Shown here: positions 6,909 through 14,347 of the stretch, piece by piece
Layout of the letters: the number at the start of each line of letters is the position of its first letter
How positions within the stretch are numbered: position 1 is the stretch's first letter
DNA from: a virus
IMG/VR virus record: IMGVR_UViG_3300019760_000013
Location: 1 to 22,057 of that record
Strand: one strand, 5' to 3'
DNA: 22,057 nucleotides
Notes under the pieces: model-generated
Seen by the model: only the letters and a program-made list of their open reading frames with translations
The model's database searches: none
Told to the model about the DNA's origin: nothing
Translations under genes and position numbers: made by a program

Positions 6909-7346
6909 ATGGGAGAACCATGTAGCCAGGAGACAGCGATTCTTGAACAACGTTCAATCCTACTCCATCAAGAAGCGGCAATTAAGCGAATTGAGGGACA
7001 CATGGTTGACTCTAAGAAGACTGCTGAAAAGTTGGTTGATGCTATTGTTGAACTGACTAGACACCATGAACAGATTATTGCTGTGAATGAGAAGGTGGTC
7101 AAGAATGAAGATGACGTTCGCAACCTGTTCAAATTGTTTCGTGAAGAAGAGGTTCGATTGAATGCTCATATATTAACACCGAGACACTCTACAGCGGGAA
7201 AACCTGATGCGAAAGATGCGAAGTTCGGGAAGGTCCAGGTGTCGATTGTAACAGGTATCATTATTGCTGTGATTCATTCGCTGTGGGATATTCTCACAAA
7301 CATGGTGGTAGTGGTCCAACAACTCATTGAAAAGGCTCCCAGATGA
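6909..7346 (+). CDS. Coiled-coil protein with one C-terminal membrane helix, holin/XhlA-like candidate
   Basis: This 145-residue protein has an N-terminal helical, charged region (about 10-90) with heptad-like hydrophobic spacing, then a Lys/Asp-rich hinge (93-108) and a hydrophobic segment (about 110-126, VQVSIVTGIIIAVIHSL), followed by VVVVQQLI. A long coiled coil before a single membrane helix resembles the XhlA-type hemolysin/holin-accessory proteins that sit beside endolysins, but I cannot confirm homology. GGAG at 6894-6897 is 11 bases before the ATG, somewhat far. Its stop overlaps the large terminase start as ATGA. Context (muramidase, lipase) supports a lysis role; a packaging-related membrane protein is the alternative. 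Confidence 0.6.
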   Translation: MGEPCSQETAILEQRSILLHQEAAIKRIEGHMVDSKKTAEKLVDAIVELTRHHEQIIAVNEKVVKNEDDVRNLFKLFREEEVRLNAHILTPRHSTAGKPDAKDAKFGKVQVSIVTGIIIAVIHSLWDILTNMVVVVQQLIEKAPR

Positions 7347-8878
7347 GTGTAGCAGTCAAACGCATAACGAATATTGATGCAGAGATAGCATCAGACTGTG
7401 CTCATTATTATGATGATCCTTTGGGGTGGGTGTTGTGGGCGTTTCCGTGGGGTGAAGAAGGAACACAACTTGAAGATTTTAACGGTCCTGATAATTGGCA
7501 AGTAGAGTTTCTTGAAGAGTGGGGTCGTCAGATTAAGATCAGATCCTTTGACGGGTTCACTCCTTGTGCTCCTATTCAGTTCGGTATTGCATCCGGTCAT
7601 GGTATTGGTAAGTCAGCGGTATCAGCTTGGATCATACTGTTCATTATGTCAACACGAGCACATTCTAAAGGTGTTGTCACTGCGAATACATCTGACCAAC
7701 TGCGAACAAAGACATGGGGTGAGTTGGGTAAATGGCGCAAAATGTGTGTCACTGGTCATTGGTTTGAGTATAACAACGGCCGCGGTAACATGTCGATCTA
7801 TCGTCACGGTCATTCTGAGACATGGCGTGTTGACGCTCAAACGTGCCGCGAAGAGAACAGCGAGTCGTTCGCCGGTCTGCATTGTGCTAACTCTACACCC
7901 TGGTATCTGTTCGATGAAGGATCTGCTGTACCAGACAAGATATACGAGGTTGCTGAAGGTGGTAAGACTGACGGTGAACCGATGCACTTTGTATTCGGGA
8001 ACCCTACCCGTAACAGTGGTAAGTTCCATGAGATATTTCACGGACAGAAACACCGATGGATCACGAAACAGATTGACTCTCGCAGTGCGAAGATGACGAA
8101 CAAGAAACAGATTGAAACATGGCGGCAAGATTGGGGTGAAGACTCCGACTTCTTCCGTGTTCGTGTCCTTGGTCGATTCCCTAAAGCGGGAGATATGCAA
8201 TACATCCCGAACGATGTTGTGCATATTTGCCAGAAGATTGAGACTCGTTTCTACCAAGACGACCCGTTGATCTGCGGTATTGATGCTGCGCGCGGTGGCG
8301 AAGATAATGCAATGATTCAGTTCCGTCGTGGTTTTGATGCGCGGTCTGAGAAAGCATATAGAATTCCTGGTGAGAAGATCCGCGATTCAATGAAGTTCGT
8401 CAGCAAGGTTGTTGATGTACTGAATCGTCACCAACCAGACGTGATCTTCTGTGACTCAGGAGCAATGGGTGGACCTATCGCTGATCGTCTGCGTCAGCTT
8501 GGTTATAACGCCATTGACGTTGGTTTCGGTGAGTCAGCAGCAGATGATAAACAATATCGCAATAGAACGGCTGAGATGTGGTCACGAATGCGTAACTGGT
8601 TATTTGCTGGTGGAGCGATTAAAGAAAATGCTCAACTTGAGAAAGAATTGACTGACCGTGAGTACACTCACAACGATAAAGATCAACTCGTAATGGAGAA
8701 AAAGAAGGATATGAAGTCACGCGGTCTTGCTTCTCCTGATTGGGCTGATGCACTTGGATTGACATTTGCTGAGCATGTTCCAAAGAAAATACTCACTCAG
8801 AGTGATGAAATACTTACAATGAGAGGGAAAGTGAATAAAAAAGCTTTGAGAAGTCCGCTAGATAAGTTAAGCTGTTGA
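7343..8878 (+). CDS. Terminase large subunit (ATPase and nuclease)
   Basis: This 511-residue protein is the packaging motor. SGHGIGKS (84-91) is the Walker A motif. WYLFDEG (187-193) is the Walker B motif with catalytic Glu192. VFGNPTR (217-223) fits the coupling motif. The RNase H-like nuclease domain starts at CGIDAARGGED (311-321), with Asp314 as a metal ligand; IFCDSGAMGG (368-377) gives Asp371, and SPDWADALGL (464-473) gives Asp467 as the third acidic site. It hydrolyses ATP to drive DNA through the portal and cuts concatemers. The start overlaps the previous stop by ATGA. The small subunit lies about 1.7 kb upstream, with the lysis genes in between. Length is usual. Confidence 0.95.
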   Translation: MSVAVKRITNIDAEIASDCAHYYDDPLGWVLWAFPWGEEGTQLEDFNGPDNWQVEFLEEWGRQIKIRSFDGFTPCAPIQFGIASGHGIGKSAVSAWIILFIMSTRAHSKGVVTANTSDQLRTKTWGELGKWRKMCVTGHWFEYNNGRGNMSIYRHGHSETWRVDAQTCREENSESFAGLHCANSTPWYLFDEGSAVPDKIYEVAEGGKTDGEPMHFVFGNPTRNSGKFHEIFHGQKHRWITKQIDSRSAKMTNKKQIETWRQDWGEDSDFFRVRVLGRFPKAGDMQYIPNDVVHICQKIETRFYQDDPLICGIDAARGGEDNAMIQFRRGFDARSEKAYRIPGEKIRDSMKFVSKVVDVLNRHQPDVIFCDSGAMGGPIADRLRQLGYNAIDVGFGESAADDKQYRNRTAEMWSRMRNWLFAGGAIKENAQLEKELTDREYTHNDKDQLVMEKKKDMKSRGLASPDWADALGLTFAEHVPKKILTQSDEILTMRGKVNKKALRSPLDKLSC

Positions 8879-8906
8879 GTAGAAATGTACTTAGTTGGAG
8901 GTTATC

Positions 8907-9263
8907 ATGTGTACAGGCGGTAATCCATTAAAAGGAGTCGGGAAAGTGTCATCGAGTCCCGGTGTTATTCTTGGTTATGATCCTGCGGGAGTATTATCAA
9001 ATGATGAAAACACACTCGCCGGTGGAGCACTTGGACCAACAGGTCAGAAGATAGCAGATCCTTTAAATCTCGGTGGTGGTCAAACTCCTGCACCTCCCGG
9101 CGCGCCGCCGGTGACTGCTGAAGCAGCACGACCAGGACAACGCACTTCTGAGTCGTTTCGTCGTAAACAACGCGGTGCAACTGTTGGCGGTACTCTGTTG
9201 ACCGGTCCTCGTGGTTTGACAGCACAAGCAACAACTCAACGTAAGACCTTACTCGGAGGTTGA
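8907..9263 (+). CDS. Small Gly/Pro-rich phage protein between terminase and portal
   Basis: I use ATG 8907 because GGAGG at 8897-8901 lies five bases before it; a TTG at 8895 in the same frame overlaps that ribosome site. The 118-residue product begins MCTGGNP, is rich in Gly, Pro, Ala and Thr, and lacks predicted membrane segments. A flexible proline stretch (QTPAPPGAPP) sits near the middle, and a basic segment (SESFRRKQRG) comes before a Gly/Leu-rich tail. The MCxxG-type start resembles small virion proteins of T7-like phages, including the gp14-like protein at 16855 here (MCYAA). I recognise no function. Position suggests a head-tail or virion-internal component. Confidence 0.6.
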   Translation: MCTGGNPLKGVGKVSSSPGVILGYDPAGVLSNDENTLAGGALGPTGQKIADPLNLGGGQTPAPPGAPPVTAEAARPGQRTSESFRRKQRGATVGGTLLTGPRGLTAQATTQRKTLLGG

Positions 9264-9266
9264 TAG

Positions 9267-10967
9267 ATGGCTGATTCTCACAAAGCAGTTCGATCAATAA
9301 CTCGAAAGCAGAGTTATCTGAAGCGAATAGAATTGCTTCGATCAGAGCGATCATCATTTATTCCTGAATGGGAAGAGTTATCTGATTATTGTCTTGCTCA
9401 TCGAGGACGATTCCTTGTCTCAGATCGAAACAAAGGTCAACGAAGAAATACCAAACAGATTAATAATGCTTGTCGTCTAGCGGTCAGAACTCTTGCATCC
9501 GGTATGATGGCAGGAATCACATCTCCTGCACGTCCTTGGTTCAAGCTCGGAATGTCTGACACAGCACTGATGGACAACCCCGATGTTAAGCGTTGGTTGT
9601 TGATGGTTGAACGAGTTATGCGTGAGATCTTCAATCAATCAAACACATATCGATCACTTCATGCTGTGTATCAAGAGCTTGGTGTTTTCGGCACCGCATC
9701 AATGGGAGTGTTTGAAAACTTCGATAACGTGATCCGGTGTAAACCTTACACCATTGGCAGCTACTTTATTGCACTCAATGGTAAGGATGAGGTTGATACG
9801 TGGGCGCGTGAGTACCAGATGACAGTCAGTCAGTTGGTCAGTGAGTTCGATTATAACAATTGTTCGTTGACTGTTCAGAAACAATGGGACAGTGGTAACA
9901 CTGAAGCGTGGATCGATGTTTGTCATATCATTGAACCGAATGATAATCGTGATCACCAAAGTCCAATGGCGAAACATAAGAAGTTTAGAAGCATTTACTT
10001 TGAAAAAGCAGCACCGACGAACGACGATAAGTTTCTCAGAGAAAGTGGGTTCGACGAATTAGCTACTCTGAATCCTCGTTGGGAGGTTACAGGCGAAGAT
10101 ATCTATGGGACTGACTGTCCTGGTACTGAAGCAATCGGTGATACGAAAGCCCTGCAACTCTCTGAAACTCAATTGTATGAAGGTATTGAGAAGCGTAACA
10201 ATCCTCATATGGTAGCACCAACATCATTGAGAAATGTCGTAGCAAAAGGATTCTTAGCCGGTGAAGTGAGCTTCGTTGATGCGGTAAGTGCAAATAATGG
10301 ACTCAGACCTGTGTATCAGTTTGATCCTAAGATTGGTGATCATGCAACAGATATCGAGCGAGTGACTAACAGGATAGATAAAGCATTCTATGTTGATCTG
10401 TTTCTCATGCTTGCCAATTCTGATAGACGACAGATCACAGCACGAGAGATTGCAGAACGTCATGAAGAGAAGCTGCTGATGCTTGGTCCAGTGCTTGAAC
10501 GTCTTCACAACGAGTTGCTAGATCCGTTGATCGACCGTGTGTTCAATATCGGAATGAGAGCAGGAATCTTTGGTGAAACCCCTGAAGTCCTGTCAGAGAA
10601 GCAAATCAAAGTTGAATACATCTCAATATTAGCACAGGCTCAACGGATGGTTGCAACGAACGCTATTGACCAGACTGCTGGGTTCGTTGCTGAATTAACA
10701 AGTATTTGGCCTGAAGCACGTCATAAACTCAAACCGGAGAAAATGATTGATGACTATGCTGAAGCGACGGGTGTATCTCCTGATATCGTTGCAACTTCTG
10801 ATGAGTATAATCAGGCTGTTATAGCTGAACAGCAACAAGCACAGCAACAACAAGCCGTTGATTCTGCATCTCAATTAGCGGGTGATGCAAAGACATTGTC
10901 AGAGATCGATCCGAACGCTGACACCGGGTTAAGTAATATCATGCAACAGATGGGATTAAGCGGATGA
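9267..10967 (+). CDS. Portal protein (T7-type head-tail connector)
   Basis: This 566-residue protein matches the T7 gp8-like head-tail connecting protein family. The hallmark ASGMMAGITSPARPWFKL lies at 77-94, preceded by a helical, basic N-terminus, with VYQELGVFGTASMGVFEN in the wing region. A crown-like helical C-terminus follows, ending in a Gln-rich tail (EQQQAQQQQA) as in several podovirus portals. Twelve copies would form the ring through which the terminase pumps DNA and on which the tail tubular proteins assemble. GGAGG at 9255-9259 is seven bases upstream of the ATG. Its stop overlaps the next start as ATGA. Length is within the family range. Confidence 0.93.
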   Translation: MADSHKAVRSITRKQSYLKRIELLRSERSSFIPEWEELSDYCLAHRGRFLVSDRNKGQRRNTKQINNACRLAVRTLASGMMAGITSPARPWFKLGMSDTALMDNPDVKRWLLMVERVMREIFNQSNTYRSLHAVYQELGVFGTASMGVFENFDNVIRCKPYTIGSYFIALNGKDEVDTWAREYQMTVSQLVSEFDYNNCSLTVQKQWDSGNTEAWIDVCHIIEPNDNRDHQSPMAKHKKFRSIYFEKAAPTNDDKFLRESGFDELATLNPRWEVTGEDIYGTDCPGTEAIGDTKALQLSETQLYEGIEKRNNPHMVAPTSLRNVVAKGFLAGEVSFVDAVSANNGLRPVYQFDPKIGDHATDIERVTNRIDKAFYVDLFLMLANSDRRQITAREIAERHEEKLLMLGPVLERLHNELLDPLIDRVFNIGMRAGIFGETPEVLSEKQIKVEYISILAQAQRMVATNAIDQTAGFVAELTSIWPEARHKLKPEKMIDDYAEATGVSPDIVATSDEYNQAVIAEQQQAQQQQAVDSASQLAGDAKTLSEIDPNADTGLSNIMQQMGLSG

Positions 10968-11239
10968 GTGGTGGATTATCTCAAGAAGATTTGAAACGTC
11001 TTCAACTTCAAGAAGCTCAAGACGTTCGTGATGTTATGGCTACAATACAGGGTCGAAGACTCTTGTGTAAAGTGATTGAGCGATCTGGTATTTACAAATG
11101 TTCGAGTACCGGTCAAACGAATACAACATTTTTCAATGAAGGTGGGCGTAATCAAGGGTTACAACTTCTCCTTGAGATAATCAAAAATGCGCCTGAATCA
11201 TATCAACTTATGTTGAAGGAGAACAGTGATGACAGTTGA
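10964..11239 (+). CDS. Bbp19-like small phage protein
   Basis: This 91-residue protein fits the Bbp19-like domain named after Bordetella phage BPP-1: DVRDVMATIQGRRLLCKVIE, then a Cys/Ser-rich turn (YKCSSTGQ), NTTFFNEGGRNQGLQLLLEI, and a helical end. The EGxRNxG core is the recognisable part. Its place between portal and scaffold is where this family is found in BPP-1-like genomes. The biochemical role is unknown; a head-assembly accessory is the usual assumption. It overlaps the portal stop by ATGA and the scaffold gene by 11 bases, so all three are probably translationally coupled. Confidence 0.75.
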   Translation: MSGGLSQEDLKRLQLQEAQDVRDVMATIQGRRLLCKVIERSGIYKCSSTGQTNTTFFNEGGRNQGLQLLLEIIKNAPESYQLMLKENSDDS

Positions 11240-11873
11240 AGATACTAATGTACCGGACGGAACCGATACATCAGGTCAAGGGGATGATCAGAACGCAGGG
11301 AACGGCGTAGATGATCAAAATGTCAACGATCAGTCAACCTCTGATCAAGGTGGTGCTGATGCTGGTAACGGCGATCCTGCTGCTGGTTCAACTGATCCAG
11401 GAGAACAGATTGCACCTGAACAATACTCTGACTTTGAAATTCCTGAAGGAATGGAGATGAATCAGAGTCTTCTTGATATTGTGGACCCGATATTCAAAAA
11501 AGCGAATATGACACAAGCTCAAGCACAGGAGGTTATTTCCGCTTACAGTGAACTCGAAAAAGGTCGAGCGCAAGAGCAGTTTGATAACCTCACAACTCAA
11601 ATCAACGAATGGGAAACTGCCGCAAAGTACGACAAAGAGTACGGTGGTGATAAGTTTGAGGAAAGTGTGGGAATTGCAAAGAAAGGAATGGACGCTTATT
11701 TCAGTGATGAAGTTAAAACATTGCTGATTGATTCCGGTCTTGGTTCTCATCCTGAGATCATTCGTGGATTCTTAAAGATTGGTCAAACAATTAAAGAGGA
11801 CGATCCTTCCAGTTCAACAGGTAAGGTGGATTCGAATACTGATAGAATTTCAAGGTTATATCCAAACAATTAA
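11229..11873 (+). CDS. Capsid scaffolding protein
   Basis: I start at ATG 11229: AAGGAG at 11216-11221 is seven bases away, against four for the GTG at 11226. The 214-residue product has a very acidic, low-complexity N-terminus (Asp/Gly/Gln/Asn-rich to about residue 60, with repeated DDQN/NDQ-like units). A helical middle (MTQAQAQEVISAYSELEKGR, then a Trp-containing helix) and a short C-terminal part ending in RISRLYPNN follow. This acidic-then-helical layout directly before the major capsid gene is typical of podovirus scaffolds, whose C-terminus contacts the capsid protein. It guides procapsid assembly and then leaves. Assignment rests on composition and position, not on a conserved motif. 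Confidence 0.8.
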   Translation: MTVEDTNVPDGTDTSGQGDDQNAGNGVDDQNVNDQSTSDQGGADAGNGDPAAGSTDPGEQIAPEQYSDFEIPEGMEMNQSLLDIVDPIFKKANMTQAQAQEVISAYSELEKGRAQEQFDNLTTQINEWETAAKYDKEYGGDKFEESVGIAKKGMDAYFSDEVKTLLIDSGLGSHPEIIRGFLKIGQTIKEDDPSSSTGKVDSNTDRISRLYPNN

Positions 11874-11889
11874 CAGAGGAGATTAAATT

Positions 11890-12888
11890 ATGGCAACTCT
11901 CGGTGCAAAATTTGTCGATCTGATCGACGTTTACAAACAAACTGATGCCAGCGGTAACATTGTTGATGTTATTGAAATGCTGGCAGAAATGAACCCCGTT
12001 CTGGATGATGCTCTTGCGATGGAGTGTAACCAGGGAACGAAGCATCTGCACACCGTTCGAACAGGTCTACCTTCGGTCACATGGGGTAAACTGTATCAAG
12101 GTATCAATCAAAGTAAATCGACCAAAGCACAGGTCGAGGATACCACCGGTTTCGTTGAAGGTCTGAGCACCGTTGATAAACGACTGCTCGACATTTCAAA
12201 GAACCCTGGTGCTTTGCGTCTTGGTGAAGCAATGTCTTTCCTCGAAGCAATGAACCAAGAAGCTGCAACCCGTTTGTTCTATGGTAACACTGCATCAGAT
12301 CCCGAGCAGTTCATGGGTCTTGCTCCACGTTTCAACGATCTGTCTGCTTCAAATGGTAATCAGATCATCTCTGCCGGTGGAGCCGGTGCTGACAATACTT
12401 CAATTTGGTTCGTAACCTGGGGTGACAATCAGTGTCATCTTCTTTATCCTGAAGGGACTCAAGCCGGAATCAAGCGTGATGATAAAGGTGAGCAGCGTGT
12501 TCTTGATGGCAATGGTAATCCTTATTATGTCGAGGAAGAGTTGTTCACTTGGCAACTCGGTCTGGCTGTCAAAGACTGGCGTTATGTTTCCCGTATCGCT
12601 AATATCGATGTTAGCGATATGGCAGCAGGTAGCGTGGCTCTTTACGATTTCATGCGTAAAGCATATTATCAGCTTCAGAATCGTCGTGTCGCTGGTGGTA
12701 ACTTGGCTATTTACTGTAACCGTGACGTTCTTGAAGCTCTTGATGCACTCGCCACCAACGCCGGTGCGTCGGACAGCTTTGTTCGTCTGAAGCCAATGGA
12801 GATCGAAGGTAAGGAAGTAATGACTTATCGCGGTATTCCGATTCGTGAGACTGACGCTATCATCAACACTGAAGCGGTCGTTTCCTAA
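11890..12888 (+). CDS. Major capsid protein (epsilon15 gp7 / BPP-1 type, HK97 fold)
   Basis: This 332-residue protein matches the GP7-like major capsid family of epsilon15 and BPP-1. Recognisable parts are the N-terminal VIEMLAEMNPVLDDALAMEC, the LPSVTWGKLYQGI strand region with a following QVEDTTGFVEGLSTVDKRLL segment, and a C-terminal domain with GGNLAIYCNRDVLEALDAL and YRGIPIRETDAI. Such proteins adopt the HK97 fold and form the icosahedral shell. AGGAG at 11877-11881 lies eight bases before the ATG. A stem-loop follows the stop (12898-12921). Codons look more uniform than in neighbouring genes, as expected for the most abundant late product; this is a visual impression. Confidence 0.92.
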   Translation: MATLGAKFVDLIDVYKQTDASGNIVDVIEMLAEMNPVLDDALAMECNQGTKHLHTVRTGLPSVTWGKLYQGINQSKSTKAQVEDTTGFVEGLSTVDKRLLDISKNPGALRLGEAMSFLEAMNQEAATRLFYGNTASDPEQFMGLAPRFNDLSASNGNQIISAGGAGADNTSIWFVTWGDNQCHLLYPEGTQAGIKRDDKGEQRVLDGNGNPYYVEEELFTWQLGLAVKDWRYVSRIANIDVSDMAAGSVALYDFMRKAYYQLQNRRVAGGNLAIYCNRDVLEALDALATNAGASDSFVRLKPMEIEGKEVMTYRGIPIRETDAIINTEAVVS

Positions 12889-12897
12889 GTAATTTTG

Positions 12898-12922
12898 AGC
12901 CGGGGTCAAACGATCCCGGTTT
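12898..12922 (+). terminator. Stem-loop after the major capsid gene (terminator or attenuator)
   Basis: Bases 12898-12907 pair with 12912-12921 as ten base pairs, two of them G-T wobbles, around the loop AAAC. Core stem CCGGG pairs with CCCGG. Only TTT follows, then TAACCC, so termination should be partial. It would set capsid mRNA above downstream transcripts or protect the 3' end of capsid mRNA. Confidence 0.7.
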
Positions 12923-12944
12923 AACCCAAATATAGGAGAAGGTT

Positions 12945-13385
12945 ATGATTTTTTCTGCACAACAACTATTTAGCGATGATCAGGCGATCACCGTTTCTGC
13001 TGATTCCACCAACGTCATTGACCTTGGTGTCCGTGGGACTCCTTACGATGCTGCTGCTGCTCTGAACGGTGACATTGGTAAAGGTAATCCTATTTGTTTC
13101 TTGGTCCAAGTGACCACAGCAATGACAGCGGCAGGTGCTGCTACGTTGACCGTCAATATTTCAACTGGTGCAACAACTGCGCTCGGTACGACTGTTGCGA
13201 CTGTTGGTCCTATTGCTGTTGCTGATCTGGTCGCTGGTTATCAGATTCCGATTCAAGTGCTGCCGAACGGTATCACTGAGCGTTATCTCGGTATTGAGTA
13301 TGTAGTCGCCACCGGACCGATGACAGCAGGTGCTGTTACTGCCGGGATCACCAAAGGCAACCAGACCAACGTCACAGGTGCTTAA
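12945..13385 (+). CDS. Bbp16-like capsid cement/decoration protein
   Basis: This 146-residue protein matches the Bbp16-like family found directly after the major capsid gene in BPP-1-like phages. It shows FSAQQLFSDDQAITVSADST at the start, VIDLG, a strand rich in Ala/Thr/Val in the middle, and LGIEYVVATGPMTAGAVTAG near the end. The family forms jelly-roll cement proteins that bind capsid joints and stabilise the shell after maturation. GGAG at 12934-12937 lies upstream of the ATG at 12945. The gene is boxed between two stem-loops (12898-12922 and 13393-13420), which should let it be expressed at a level different from its neighbours. Confidence 0.85.
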   Translation: MIFSAQQLFSDDQAITVSADSTNVIDLGVRGTPYDAAAALNGDIGKGNPICFLVQVTTAMTAAGAATLTVNISTGATTALGTTVATVGPIAVADLVAGYQIPIQVLPNGITERYLGIEYVVATGPMTAGAVTAGITKGNQTNVTGA

Positions 13386-13392
13386 TTTCTCA

Positions 13393-13420
13393 GGAGCAGG
13401 TTAACACCTGCTCCGTCTTT
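13393..13420 (+). terminator. Intrinsic terminator-like hairpin after the cement-protein gene
   Basis: GGAGCAGGT (13393-13401) pairs perfectly with ACCTGCTCC (13406-13414) around the loop TAAC. GTCTTT follows, a short imperfect U-run. The nine-base GC-rich stem makes termination or pausing plausible. Genes for the tail continue downstream on the same strand, so read-through or a further promoter is needed. Confidence 0.75.
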
Positions 13421-13434
13421 CAAAGAGGTGTGCG

Positions 13435-13680
13435 ATGCCTAAATATAAGGTTAAAGAAACTGGTTTCTTCGGTGGAGTGCTTCGTGTTCCAGGTGGTCGT
13501 CATGATCCTGTGGTTACTGCGAAACCGATTCCAACTAAAGAGATTCCGTCATGGTTGGAATTAATGAAAGTTGAAACAAAAACCAAGAAACAGAAAGGAG
13601 AAGCAGCGAGTTCAGTAACAGAACCAAACGCTGATTCTTCTGATTTTCTTGGTGGAGAAGACGGGGTTGAAACCTTTTAG
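13435..13680 (+). CDS. Small conserved-looking phage protein, function unknown
   Basis: This 81-residue protein begins MPKYKVKETGFFGGVLRVPGG, a short beta-rich motif that recurs in small phage proteins near capsid genes. It continues with PIPTKEIPSWLELMKVE and a charged, disordered tail (KTKKQKGE, then an acidic end). GAGG at 13425-13428 lies six bases before the ATG. It stands between the cement protein and tail tubular protein A, where a head-completion or decoration role would be expected. No motif allows a firmer call. A short gap of 16 bases leads to the next gene. Confidence 0.6.
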   Translation: MPKYKVKETGFFGGVLRVPGGRHDPVVTAKPIPTKEIPSWLELMKVETKTKKQKGEAASSVTEPNADSSDFLGGEDGVETF

Positions 13681-13696
13681 GAATTGAGAGGTCTTT

Positions 13697-14347
13697 ATGT
13701 CCAGTAAAGTTGAAATCTGTAACATGGCTCTTGCTGCAATTCGTGGTAAAAGTATCAACTCTCTCACGGAACCAAGTAGAGAAGCACAGCAATGTAATCT
13801 TCACTATGACATTGCTCGTAGATTCGTGCTCCGTGATTCACCGTGGCAATTTGCAAAGAAAGTTGTAGCCCTTCAACTTAGGACAGAAGAACCTCTTCAT
13901 TGGATTTATGCGTATCAATACCCCGGCGATTGTCTGAACCTTCGGACAGTCACGGGGGATTATGCGTTCAAAACTCCTGTGGACACGTTCGACCGACCAC
14001 GAGTTCACTACAATGACTATATTGAACCGGAACTCAGCCAACCATATGAGATCCACAACGACGGTGACAATAAGATCATCGTCACAGATGTTCCTGAAGC
14101 ATATGCAATCTACACGAAGAACGTCGAACTAACCACTCTGTTTGACGCACAATTCATCACAGCTTTTTCGTTTTATCTTGGTTCACTCATCGCTGTTCCG
14201 ATTTCAGGTGTTGAGATTGGTAGCAAAATGAGATCGGACAGTCTGAGTATGTATACCTCAACAATGTCTGCTGCTGTGTCTGCTGAGATGAACGAACAAC
14301 GACAACCTGCACGAAGAGAACCAGCACTCGTAAGAGCGAGGCGATAA
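13697..14347 (+). CDS. Tail tubular protein A-like (T7 gp11-like adaptor)
   Basis: This 216-residue protein has the T7 gp11/tail tubular protein A pattern: an N-terminal EICNMALAAIRGKSI helix region, a conserved RRFVLRDSPWQFAKK segment, then YAYQYPGDCLNLRTV as the following strand, and a YTKNVELTTLFDAQF segment before a C-terminal helical bundle with an Arg-rich tail. It forms the adaptor ring under the portal and joins head to nozzle. AGAGG at 13687-13691 precedes the ATG by five bases. Its stop codon shares one base with the next start, so the two tail proteins are coupled. Confidence 0.85.
   Translation: MSSKVEICNMALAAIRGKSINSLTEPSREAQQCNLHYDIARRFVLRDSPWQFAKKVVALQLRTEEPLHWIYAYQYPGDCLNLRTVTGDYAFKTPVDTFDRPRVHYNDYIEPELSQPYEIHNDGDNKIIVTDVPEAYAIYTKNVELTTLFDAQFITAFSFYLGSLIAVPISGVEIGSKMRSDSLSMYTSTMSAAVSAEMNEQRQPARREPALVRARR

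Noticed and set aside
7649-8257. 202-codon open frame on the - strand, and a 194-codon + frame at 7512-8096
   Set aside because: Both lie wholly within the large terminase gene in other frames, have no ribosome site or recognisable domain, and have the Cys/Arg/Leu-rich look of shadow frames.
12400-12909. 169-codon open frame on the - strand opposite the major capsid gene, plus a 122-codon + frame at 12422
   Set aside because: Both are shadows of a strongly codon-biased capsid gene, with no ribosome site or known domain.
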